NCBI GenBank assembly: GCA_050486105.1
Contig: JBJHCR010000332.1
Span: forward strand, 1-6,807
Length of the DNA stretch: 6,807 nucleotides
Reading direction: 5' to 3'
Source of the DNA: JAEXNA01 sp050486105
GTDB taxonomy: Bacteria; Vulcanimicrobiota; Xenobia; Xenobiales; JADMJV01
Shown here: positions 1 through 5,758 of the stretch, piece after piece
Layout: each line of letters begins with the position of its first letter
Position numbering within the stretch: position 1 is the stretch's first letter
Program-made: the position numbers and the translations under genes
The notes under the pieces: model-generated
Database searches by the model: none
Told to the model about the DNA's origin: nothing
The model's input: the letters and a program-made list of their open reading frames with translations, nothing else

Positions 1-1042
1 GGGCAAAATTGACTCCCTTGTCCCGGTCCTTCACCGTCCAGCCCTGCTGCTCGAATTTCTTATTGAAGCTGTCATTGACGGCGAATTCGTCGATATAGTT
101 GTTGTTGAAGACTTGGTCCGAGCCTTCCAAGCGAAAGAGGGCTGAGGTTTGGTGGTCCCTAGAGGCCACCATAATCCCGCGATGCTCTTGAATTTCTCCT
201 GTTTGCCGGTCTACGGTCTGAAAAGCGACTTCCTTGCGATCGATATCTATGGGATTGACCTGGGGGTTGGTCGTTTCGTTCTTGGTGGTCCAGCCATCGG
301 CGTCGTATTTGTCTCGGAACTGTTGGCGCTCGGGGCTCAGGGTTTGGGGTTTAGGTGACTCCTCGGCGCTTCCCGGAGCGGTGTATACGCTCCGTCGAAG
401 CAGAGATTCTGGAGACCGAGTTTCCGAGGACGCGTTGGAGCTCTGAGCAAGCGCTCGCCCCTGGACCTGGCCACCTTGGTCAAACTTTTGGTTGACGGCT
501 AGGTCATCGATATCGTTGTTATTGAAGACCTGATCTGAGCCCTCCAAACGAAATAAAGCAGATGTCTGGTGATCTCTTGAGGCCACCATGGTTCCCCGGT
601 GCTCTTTCACCTCACCCGTTTGGCGGTCGACGGTCTGAAAAGCGATCTCTTTACCATCGAGTTTGCTCGATTCAAAATGATGATTGTTGTCTCGGTCTTT
701 AACGGTCCAGCCGGAATTCTCGAAGCGCTCCTGAAAGGATGGCTGCTCTTGGGCTTGATTTTGCTGGGGAGTTTGTCCGGTTGCGGTGGAACTCGAAGTC
801 TGCCCGCCTTCATTGAGCCAGCTGCTGGAGGCTTTTCCAAACTTAGAGACTAGGCTCTTCATCTGATCGCCGAGGGAGGTTGGTTCTCCGAGGGTGGTGC
901 GGTCTGTACCGAAATTGGGCTGATCCAGGGTGGTGGTGGAGCCATTGGTGGTTCCCGAGTTTCGAGGGGTCTGATGCAGCGAACTTCGGTTGATTCCGGA
1001 ATTGAACAGAAAGCTGGCGGGTGAAAACTGGGTTGGTTTCAT
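1..1042 (-). CDS. Unrecognised repeat protein, C-terminus cut by the left edge
   Basis: The minus strand is open from the ATG at 1042-1040 to base 1: 347 codons, no stop. A Shine-Dalgarno AGAGGAAG (1051-1058) lies 8 nt before the ATG. Residues 1-102 are rich in Ser, Thr, Gly, Asn and Gln and look disordered; there is no hydrophobic signal peptide. Unit 1 covers about 103-187 and unit 2 about 242-326. Each starts F-x-(E/D)-(R/K)-(F/Y)-x-x-x-G-W and carries FQTVDRQTGE, RDHQTSALFRLEGSDQ and VFNNN. A third unit begins near 326 (FNKKFEQQGWTVKDRD) and runs off the window. Units 2 and 3 abut; units 1 and 2 are separated by a 55-residue Ser/Pro/Gln-rich linker (188-241). Spacing of conserved positions is about 84 residues. 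Seen: the open frame, the repeats and the ribosome site. Inferred: an extracellular or structural role, perhaps adhesion or secretion by a non-Sec route. I do not recognise the domain, and no enzyme motif is visible. Confidence 0.88.
   Translation of the reverse strand, partial: MKPTQFSPASFLFNSGINRSSLHQTPRNSGTTNGSTTTLDQPNFGTDRTTLGEPTSLGDQMKSLVSKFGKASSSWLNEGGQTSSSTATGQTPQQNQAQEQPSFQERFENSGWTVKDRDNNHHFESSKLDGKEIAFQTVDRQTGEVKEHRGTMVASRDHQTSALFRLEGSDQVFNNNDIDDLAVNQKFDQGGQVQGRALAQSSNASSETRSPESLLRRSVYTAPGSAEESPKPQTLSPERQQFRDKYDADGWTTKNETTNPQVNPIDIDRKEVAFQTVDRQTGEIQEHRGIMVASRDHQTSALFRLEGSDQVFNNNYIDEFAVNDSFNKKFEQQGWTVKDRDKGVNFA
103..351 (-). repeat. Second protein repeat unit of the left-edge gene, about 84 codons
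   Basis: On the minus strand this encodes residues of roughly 231-313 plus flanks of the left-edge gene, the main part of unit 2. The matching part of unit 1 lies about 417 nt upstream in the gene, at higher coordinates. The most conserved core is at 98-172 (unit 2) and 515-589 (unit 1). It encodes the same 25 residues in both copies but differs at 15 of 75 bases, all synonymous. The unit boundaries are my estimate from the recurring F-x-x-x-(F/Y)-x-x-x-G-W start. Confidence 0.7.
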
Positions 1043-1071
1043 GCGGTATTCTTCCTCTTTATGGACAAAGA

Positions 1072-1104
1072 AGAAGGTTCTCTAACCTCGGTCGACAACC
1101 TTCT
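1072..1104. promoter_or_regulatory. Inverted repeat in the divergent intergenic region
   Basis: AGAAGGTT (1072-1079) and AACCTTCT (1097-1104) are a perfect 8-bp inverted repeat with a 17-nt centre containing the palindrome GTCGAC (1091-1096). A nested match, AGGTT (1075-1079) with AACCT (1084-1088), overlaps it. It sits between the divergent starts at 1042 (minus) and 1152 (plus), so it could be a shared operator or an mRNA leader hairpin. No convincing -35/-10 pair was found for either gene, so the regulatory role is inferred. Confidence 0.35.
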
Positions 1105-1136
1105 AAATGGGGTCTCACGCACCTCAAAATCCTTGC

Positions 1137-1144
1137 AAGGAGAA
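1137..1144 (+). promoter_or_regulatory. Ribosome binding site that sets the TerB-like start at 1152
   Basis: AAGGAGAA lies 7 nt before the ATG at 1152. The longer in-frame ATG at 1107 has no comparable site upstream and would put this strong Shine-Dalgarno inside the gene, so 1152 is preferred. Confidence 0.75.
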
Positions 1145-1151
1145 CGGACTC

Positions 1152-1616
1152 ATGCCCTCGGTGGATGAAGAGCACGGACAGATGAATCGGATCGAACAGT
1201 ATTTGGAATTCATGATTTTCATGCTGCGCGCCGACGGCGTGGTGGATGAGGCCGAAAAGACCCATATGCTCTCCATCATGGTGGATGGCTTGAAGATGGA
1301 CCCAACTTTGGTGGAACGTTATCGTCGTGCCCTGGAGGAGACCGAGTTCACCGAGCCCACCGATCAACAACTCGCCGCCATCGTAGCCGACCTGGACCCC
1401 GACTCCCTAGCCCATCTGATTCGAGACGCTTACGGACTGGCGGCCTGTGATGGCGAGATCCACGAACGAGAACTCGCACTGCTCAAACGCGCTCTGTCCC
1501 TCGCCGGCATCCCCGAGTCGAGGTTCGAGCACGTGGACGGTTGGGCCCGACATTCCTTGGAACTCGCTCGAGTCGGTTCTCTGATTTTCGACCGCAATTA
1601 TGTTGAGGGGGACTAG
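1152..1616 (+). CDS. TerB-like (tellurite-resistance TerB family) protein
   Basis: A 154-residue, acidic, mostly helical protein. It carries two copies of the TerB-type signature D-G-x(4)-E: ADGVVDEAE at residues 27-35 and CDGEIHERE at 99-107. In this family the acidic residues are thought to bind divalent metal. The second half also shows the usual pattern of a helix (AYGLAACDGE), then ELALLKRALSLAGI. Length matches a single-domain TerB protein of about 150 residues. There is no signal peptide or membrane segment, so it is probably cytoplasmic. An in-frame ATG at 1107 would add 15 residues, but the strong ribosome site favours 1152. No other ter genes (terC, terD, terZ) are adjacent, so this is not a classical tellurite operon and the role is unknown. 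TerB-like proteins often appear as solitary stress or envelope-associated factors. It is transcribed divergently from the repeat protein and 146 nt separate it from the toxin gene. Confidence 0.8.
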   Translation: MPSVDEEHGQMNRIEQYLEFMIFMLRADGVVDEAEKTHMLSIMVDGLKMDPTLVERYRRALEETEFTEPTDQQLAAIVADLDPDSLAHLIRDAYGLAACDGEIHERELALLKRALSLAGIPESRFEHVDGWARHSLELARVGSLIFDRNYVEGD

Positions 1617-1734
1617 AGATCAGCCTTTGAACCGTTCGCTCCCTCCACCTTGACAGTACATCTTTGAAGACCAACCAGGAGTCAACCATCCCAAAAAAGC
1701 AGAACCCTCAGTGTTAACTTGCTACAGGTGGATG

Positions 1735-1757
1735 TTATACGTCACTTGACGTATAAT
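1735..1757 (+). promoter_or_regulatory. Operator palindrome overlapping the -10 box of the toxin-antitoxin operon
   Basis: The arms TTATACGTCA (1735-1744) and TGACGTATAA (1747-1756) form a perfect 10-bp inverted repeat around a 2-nt centre. The right arm overlaps a perfect consensus -10 box, TATAAT (1752-1757). A hexamer at the 17-nt spacing (TGGATG, 1729-1734) is only a weak -35, which would suit an activated or tightly repressed promoter. Toxin-antitoxin operons are generally autorepressed by the antitoxin or the complex, and RHH antitoxins bind short palindromes. Binding here would block RNA polymerase directly. Sequence and position are seen; the binding protein is inferred. Confidence 0.7.
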
Positions 1758-1762
1758 GGAAC

Positions 1763-2092
1763 GTGGGATTTAGAGAAGCCAAGCGTGATTTCGTAGAAGC
1801 ACTCAAAGAAGGGCGGGTGAGTCACGAGAGCAGAGCGAGTCGGGATGAGAAGAACTGGATTGTTTCGGGACAGCTAGACCGCGAAGAGGCGGTGAACATT
1901 GTCAGCGCCACGAGAGGAAGTCAAGCCTGCTCGAGTCCGCACCATCTAAGTCCTGATATTGAGGTCTGGGTATTTAAGCCGACCTACAAAGGAGACCGTT
2001 GGTACGTGAAGGGATATTTGAAGGGCAGTGAGTTTCAACTCGTTGAACTCCGCCTTCTGTCGTTTCACCCATCAGAGAGAGGCCAGCCGTGA
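1763..2092 (+). CDS. MqsR-like putative RNase toxin of a type II toxin-antitoxin module
   Basis: A 109-residue basic protein. Its layout matches the MqsR family (BECR-fold mRNA interferases, about 98 residues in E. coli). An N-terminal helix FVEALKEGRVSHESRA (residues 10-25) parallels MqsR's VKKLVNAGQV region. Next come EEAVNIV (41-47), VWVFKP (68-73), YVKGYLK (81-87) and a closing strand LLSFH (98-102), similar to MqsR's DVYRP, YLK and IVSFK. Lys and Tyr in the last two blocks are plausible active-site positions, but I cannot assign catalytic residues without alignment. Known MqsR cleaves mRNA, mainly at GC-rich triplets; activity here is inferred. The start is GTG at 1763: an in-frame TAA at 1754-1756 rules out a longer protein. 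No Shine-Dalgarno precedes it, and the -10 box ends 5 nt upstream, so the message may be leaderless. The stop overlaps the antitoxin start by 4 nt. A DUF4258-like toxin is an alternative, since that family also pairs with YgiT-type proteins. Confidence 0.62.
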   Translation: MGFREAKRDFVEALKEGRVSHESRASRDEKNWIVSGQLDREEAVNIVSATRGSQACSSPHHLSPDIEVWVFKPTYKGDRWYVKGYLKGSEFQLVELRLLSFHPSERGQP

Positions 2093-2688
2093 ATATTAAG
2101 CTCCCAGGAGATAAAACGGAAGCTGCCTGTGAAACGTGCAAGCGTTTTGCAGAGTCCACCTGGCAATACGGCCCCTTCCAAATGAAGGACGGAACAGTGG
2201 TGGAAGATGTTATGCAGGCCTACTGCGACATCTGTGGTGAGAGCTTACTGATAGCCCAGCAGTCTGTATACAAGATCAAGGAGGCACGAGAGAACGAACA
2301 AAAGGTTCGAACTTCAGTGAATCTGACGGCCCCTTTAAGAGATCTCACTTTTTCTTTGGTCTTTCAGAAGGGTGCGGAACCCGAACGTGGTCCTGAACTG
2401 ATTCTTAGAGTCTTCCTGACAGACCTCATCCAACATCCTGATCGGATCTCGGAGGCTATCAAGCAGTTGCGAAGTGTCGACAAGAGATTGCTACGAGGAC
2501 GAAAAGACCAGAAAGTCGACGTTTCCTTCCCTAGGGATATGGTCAACACCTTGGACACCTTGGCGCAGAAGACTGGTCTGAAACGGAGCGAAGTTATGAG
2601 AAGAGCTTTGTGGGCTTCTCAAAAGCGGCCACAACTAGAAAGTGATATCAGAAAGATCGTAGACAGCCGGCGAACCTCTGCCGTCTGA
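2089..2688 (+). CDS. Putative antitoxin: MqsA/YgiT-like zinc ribbon plus C-terminal ribbon-helix-helix domain
   Basis: A 199-residue protein starting at GTG 2089, overlapping the toxin stop in GTGA, with a purine-rich site (AGAGAGAGG) just upstream. Cys14-x-x-Cys17 and Cys46-x-x-Cys49 form a zinc ribbon; the second is in YCDICGES (45-52), close to the MqsA/YgiT pattern YCxxCxES. In E. coli MqsA this domain clamps the toxin. Residues 53-73 are helical and charged. Residues 74-135 form a middle segment with alternating hydrophobics (LTFSLVF, LILRVFLTDLI) that I do not recognise. Residues 142-176 look like a CopG/MetJ-type RHH fold: strand KVDVSFP, helix MVNTLDTLAQKTG, then KRSEVMRRALWA. A basic tail follows. 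MqsA (131 residues) has an XRE helix-turn-helix there, so this is longer and uses a different DNA-binding module. Likely role: neutralise the toxin and repress the operon at 1735-1756. A zinc-dependent regulator without a toxin partner is the main alternative. Confidence 0.68.
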   Translation: MNIKLPGDKTEAACETCKRFAESTWQYGPFQMKDGTVVEDVMQAYCDICGESLLIAQQSVYKIKEARENEQKVRTSVNLTAPLRDLTFSLVFQKGAEPERGPELILRVFLTDLIQHPDRISEAIKQLRSVDKRLLRGRKDQKVDVSFPRDMVNTLDTLAQKTGLKRSEVMRRALWASQKRPQLESDIRKIVDSRRTSAV

Positions 2689-2808
2689 CCGTGAGGACTT
2701 CAGCTCTCTTGAAGGCTACGCCTTGAGCAGAAACCATCAAGAAACGGTCAAAGAGGATGGGCAGTAACAGATGAGCAATTCCACATATGCAACCTCCTCA
2801 CACTTAGT

Positions 2809-2827
2809 CTGAGGCTCTGCACCTCAG
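2809..2827. terminator. Weak hairpin between convergent genes
   Basis: CTGAGG (2809-2814) and CCTCAG (2822-2827) form a 6-bp stem with a 7-nt loop, between the antitoxin stop (2688) and the oxidase stop (2872) on the opposite strand. There is no following T-run on either strand, so it may only be a weak terminator, and termination could be Rho-dependent. No other gene was seen in 2689-2871. Confidence 0.2.
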
Positions 2828-2871
2828 CTCAGGGCTTCCTCAACTTGACAACTCGACCCCCGGATCAGGAC

Positions 2872-4635
2872 TTAGTTCCCCTCGATCACCCGTATGTTCT
2901 GCATCATGCCGGTGTCCTCGTGATCGAGGATGTGGCAGTGGAGCACCGCATTGCCGGTGAACTTCACTGGTCTGATCCTGATGGTCAAGGTTCGACCAGC
3001 AGGGGCCAAAGTGTCCATCCAAATCGGGTTCTCCAGAGGGACGCCGTCAATGGCCACCAGCAAGAAGGGATTGATGTGGATGTGGAAGGGGTGCAGGGTG
3101 CCACAGATGGTCCACTCTTCCACCGTGTTGAGTTCCAGGGTGTGGTTGATGATTTCAGGATCGTACAGGCCCCATTTGAGGTCCTCATCTGGAGGGAGGG
3201 TTACCGGCATGCTGCAGGCGGCTGGAACCTGGGTAAAGTCCGCGAAGTCGCTCGGATCGTAGCCGGGAGGGGAGTTGGCGGGAGGAACTTCCCCGGTTCC
3301 TACCACTCGAAAGGCCGTGGGAAAATTGGGATCTCCGTTGTAGCCTGGGGCGGTGTGCACTAGGAAGCGGACCACTCGTTTTCCGTTGCCGTTGGGGCCG
3401 GCGGTGCTGGCGGCGACCTCGGCGTCGGTGATCTGTTCCAAGGAGGGAGTGCCGGGAAGCGAGTTGGGCAGGGCCATCTCTAGAGGCTCACCTTCCACCA
3501 CCACCGTCACCAAAGGCGTGGCCACCTGCCCCGTAGGGCCTGGTTCTCCATTGTCGATGGAGCGCAACTGATAGGTTCCTGGGGCTCCGGCTCGGATCAG
3601 CACGTCCGAACGGTTTCCCGGAGCCATTAAGATTCGCTGTTGCTCTCGGGGAGCGTCGAAGGTCAGGCCGTCGAAGGCGATCTGGTGCATGGAATGTCCA
3701 TCGAGAACTAGGTCCAAAAAGGTCGAGGCCGAAGCGTGACAGATCCTCCAACGTTGCACTTCGCCCGGACGCATCTTGAGCACGGGGTTCTCTTTCCCGT
3801 TGACGAGGAAAAAATTGCGGTCGGCATCGGCTAGGGCGTTGGTAGAGTTGAAGTCGGGGACCTCACCGTTGTTGTTGACCCTTAGGTGTTGGATGACTAG
3901 CGAGACATCGCGAGCGGCGGAGATCTCCGGCACCTGATCGGTGGGGCCCTCGACAATGATCAGCCCGGCCATCCCTCCGGTGAGTTGGACCGCTGAGGAG
4001 CCGTGGTGATGGGGGTGGTACCAAAAGGTGCCTTCCGGGTGGTCTGCTGGCAGGATGACTTCGCTGAGGTTGGTGGTTTCGGGTTCGAATCGAGCGAAAA
4101 CGTTGTCGGCGATTCCGCCCGGGTCCACGTGGAGTCCGTGGGTGTGGAGGTTGAAGGTGTTGAAATCGTGGGGGCGATTGTGACTGACGGGATGCTCGTG
4201 ACCATTCTCGTGCTGATGCTCTTGGTTGGTGCGATGCAGGTGAGCCTCCGGGTCCTGCTCCTGAGTGGGACCCGGTGGGAGGACCACGGGAGTATTGGGG
4301 GGCAAGTTGTTGGCCTGGGTTAAGCGCAGGGTGTCCCCGGGTTTGAGTCTTAAGGTTGGTCCCGGAATTGAGCCTTCGTAGGTTCGGGTGAAAAGGCGAA
4401 AGTCGCCCACAAAGTTTTCCGAGAAGCGCACATCGAAGCTGGTCTCGAGCAAGCCACCCGCCGAAGTGCGCACCGCCGGTTGAGGAAAGTCCAAGGGCGG
4501 CAGAGGAGGGGGTTGGGCGGGGTTCTGGGTGAAAACGAAATCTTCCCGGGTCGAGCCGCAGCCCGCCGCATAAAGCGCGAGGAGACCGCCGACTCCTGCT
4601 TTTAAAACGCTTCGACGATTATAGACTCGGTCCAT
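2872..4635 (-). CDS. Three-domain multicopper oxidase, Tat-exported probable lipoprotein
   Basis: A 587-residue protein. The leader has NRRSVLKAG (residues 6-14, twin-arginine type), a hydrophobic stretch to residue 24 and a probable lipobox AAGC with Cys26, so it is likely exported folded and lipid-anchored outside the inner membrane. Three cupredoxin domains run roughly 60-230, 240-390 and 420-587. All copper motifs are present: HTHG (H164, H166), HPHHHG (H207, H209), HPFHIH (H515, H518, H520) and HCHILDHEDTGM (H566, C567, H568, H572, M577). Type 1 copper is H515, C567, H572 and axial M577; the rest make the trinuclear cluster. It should couple four one-electron oxidations to reduction of O2 to water. 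Substrate is not visible: Cu(I), Mn(II), Fe(II) or phenolics are possible (CotA/CumA/CueO-like). Residues 132-157 are a His-rich insertion. The ATG at 4635 is preferred; a TTG at 4662 would add nine residues but lacks a good ribosome site. No copper chaperone gene is adjacent. Confidence 0.93.
   Translation of the reverse strand: MDRVYNRRSVLKAGVGGLLALYAAGCGSTREDFVFTQNPAQPPPLPPLDFPQPAVRTSAGGLLETSFDVRFSENFVGDFRLFTRTYEGSIPGPTLRLKPGDTLRLTQANNLPPNTPVVLPPGPTQEQDPEAHLHRTNQEHQHENGHEHPVSHNRPHDFNTFNLHTHGLHVDPGGIADNVFARFEPETTNLSEVILPADHPEGTFWYHPHHHGSSAVQLTGGMAGLIIVEGPTDQVPEISAARDVSLVIQHLRVNNNGEVPDFNSTNALADADRNFFLVNGKENPVLKMRPGEVQRWRICHASASTFLDLVLDGHSMHQIAFDGLTFDAPREQQRILMAPGNRSDVLIRAGAPGTYQLRSIDNGEPGPTGQVATPLVTVVVEGEPLEMALPNSLPGTPSLEQITDAEVAASTAGPNGNGKRVVRFLVHTAPGYNGDPNFPTAFRVVGTGEVPPANSPPGYDPSDFADFTQVPAACSMPVTLPPDEDLKWGLYDPEIINHTLELNTVEEWTICGTLHPFHIHINPFLLVAIDGVPLENPIWMDTLAPAGRTLTIRIRPVKFTGNAVLHCHILDHEDTGMMQNIRVIEGN
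4165..4242 (-). other. His-rich insertion of the multicopper oxidase, residues 132-157
   Basis: Eight histidines fall within about 26 residues (HLHRTNQEHQ, HENGHEH, then PVSHNRPH), just before the first copper motif HTHG at 164-166. The family normally has a short loop here. All known copper ligands are elsewhere and intact, so these are extra. A flexible metal-capturing loop feeding the active site is an inference, by analogy with the Met-rich loop of CueO. Confidence 0.75.
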
Positions 4636-4640
4636 GGTGT

Positions 4641-4647
4641 CTCCCTT
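4641..4647 (-). promoter_or_regulatory. Ribosome binding site that sets the oxidase start at 4635
   Basis: On the minus strand AAGGGAG lies 5 nt before the ATG at 4635-4633. It would be inside the coding region if the TTG at 4662 were used, which supports the ATG start that begins MDRVYNRRS. Confidence 0.7.
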
Positions 4648-4963
4648 GATTCGTCCCCACAAATGAACTCAAACCGGCGATTCTGTTTGGCTCATCAGTT
4701 TCCCTTGAGACGAAAGTAGACCTGGAAAAATCAGATCGTGCCCAAGAACGAAACCTCCATCCCGAACGGAACGCTGAGAGTCTGCAGACCCTAAAGACGT
4801 GCCCCATCTATCGAGTCGTAGGTTGCTGCAGGCAAGTCAAGTGTGCCGGAAGTAGCCAGTTTTACTGCGGTAGATTTTCCAGACTGTAACAAAACGGCAA
4901 TCATCGCCTTGATATACCCAGTGCTGGAACAGTGGCTTGGGTTAATCTTTCTCTAAACCAACT
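4648..4963. other. Divergent intergenic region, oxidase and M23 peptidase promoters
   Basis: This region must hold the promoters of both the oxidase (minus) and the peptidase (plus). No good sigma-70 -35/-10 pair is visible for either. The only regular element is a 10-bp perfect palindrome, GTCTGCAGAC, at 4780-4789, about 145 nt upstream of the oxidase ATG. No CueR- or CopY-type operator was recognised. The sequence is AT-richer than its flanks and shows no convincing open frame. Confidence 0.45.
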
Positions 4964-4978
4964 ATTGGAGAGTACCTC

Positions 4979-5755
4979 ATGTTAATCGGAAATCCCCCTT
5001 CTTTTTCCAACCACTCTTTGCCCAACTGCTGTCAGGCCGGAATGAACGGGGGGTCCACCCAACTGATGATGATGGCCCAGATGATGCAGCTCATGTTGGG
5101 ACTGATGCAAATGATGTACGGAAGCGGAAACCAGCCGATGGGCATGGGATTTCCCGGATTCGGAGCCAGCCAGCAGGGTGGATTTGGGGCTAACCCCTCC
5201 AGCTTTCTCGGAGTGCCCTTCAGTGGAAACAGTTCGATCAGTCACGGTTCTTCACCCAGCATCGGGAACTCTCCCGGTAGCGGTGGAGCGGCCCCTTCTT
5301 CAGGAACGACCGCCAATGTAGGCAGCCCGCAGTCGGCGGGAGGCGGGTACGTCAAGCCGCTGGATGGAAACTTTCGTATCTCCTCGGGCTTTGGGCCCCG
5401 TCGCGCCCCCACCGCCGGTGCCAGTACCTTCCACCGGGGGGTGGATTTCGCGGCCCCCACCGGCACTCCGGTACGGGCCGTTAAGTCCGGTCGCATCAGT
5501 GTCTCTCAGCATCAGATGAGCAACGGTCGTTCCACCGGCTACGGAAATTGGGTGGAAGTCAAGCACGACGACGGAACTTCAAGCCGTTATGCCCACTTGA
5601 ATAGTCGAGACGTGCAAGTGGGTGCCCGGGTAGAAGCCGGTCAAGTGCTTGGAACAGTCGGAAACACCGGAACGTCCACAGGGGCCCATCTGCATTTTGA
5701 AATTCGAAACGCCCAGGGAGAGGCTGTCGATCCGCAAAAGGTCATGAACTTCTAG
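4979..5755 (+). CDS. M23 (LytM/lysostaphin-type) peptidoglycan metallopeptidase with Met-rich N-terminus
   Basis: A 258-residue protein. The catalytic domain is C-terminal, about residues 124-258, with all M23 motifs: zinc ligands H152 and D156 in HRGVD (H-x(3)-D), H239 in GAHLHFEIR (H-x-H), catalytic H206 in RYAHL and H237. The motif GTPVRAVKSGRI (162-173) is the usual following strand. These enzymes cut peptide cross-links of peptidoglycan. The N-terminal half is unusual: residues 22-56 hold 12 methionines (three runs MMM, MM, MM), then a Gly/Ser/Pro/Asn-rich linker to about 123. There is no positively charged N-region plus hydrophobic core, so Sec export is not evident; the Met segment could be an amphipathic helix. 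Start ATG 4979 has GGAGA at 4967-4971, 7 nt upstream. It is divergent from the oxidase and probably monocistronic. The intact site suggests an active enzyme rather than a degenerate EnvC-type activator. How it reaches the wall is open. Confidence 0.9.
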   Translation: MLIGNPPSFSNHSLPNCCQAGMNGGSTQLMMMAQMMQLMLGLMQMMYGSGNQPMGMGFPGFGASQQGGFGANPSSFLGVPFSGNSSISHGSSPSIGNSPGSGGAAPSSGTTANVGSPQSAGGGYVKPLDGNFRISSGFGPRRAPTAGASTFHRGVDFAAPTGTPVRAVKSGRISVSQHQMSNGRSTGYGNWVEVKHDDGTSSRYAHLNSRDVQVGARVEAGQVLGTVGNTGTSTGAHLHFEIRNAQGEAVDPQKVMNF

Positions 5756-5758
5756 AGG

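Noticed and set aside
61..660. Repeated DNA as a CRISPR array or transposon
   Set aside because: The similarity is between two protein-coding units with synonymous differences and no regular short repeat-spacer pattern or terminal inverted repeats.
1075..1088. AGGTT(N4)AACCT as an MqsA box
   Set aside because: The known E. coli box is AACCT then AGGTT; here the arms are in the opposite order, and the site is not upstream of the toxin-antitoxin operon.
1059..1370. 103-residue minus-strand frame
   Set aside because: Opposite the TerB-like gene; no ribosome site, and the plus frame carries both TerB motifs.
1152..1616. Assigning tellurite resistance
   Set aside because: Only a TerB-like domain is present; no terC, terD or terZ neighbours are seen, so a resistance role is not supported.
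1650..1678. TTGACA as a possible -35 for the toxin operon
   Set aside because: No -10-like hexamer at 16-18 nt; the next good -10 (1752) is about 100 nt away.
1763..2688. Toxin-antitoxin region as part of a bounded genomic island
   Set aside because: It looks somewhat AT-richer than its neighbours, but no attachment repeats, integrase or tRNA are visible, so transfer cannot be claimed.
2845..3363. 172-residue open frame on the plus strand
   Set aside because: It lies wholly opposite the C-terminal copper motifs of the oxidase and has no ribosome site or domain; it is a shadow of a GC-rich gene.
4003..4323. 106-residue Val/Gly-rich plus-strand frame
   Set aside because: Antisense to the oxidase first cupredoxin domain; composition is what the reverse complement of His/Pro/Asp codons gives.
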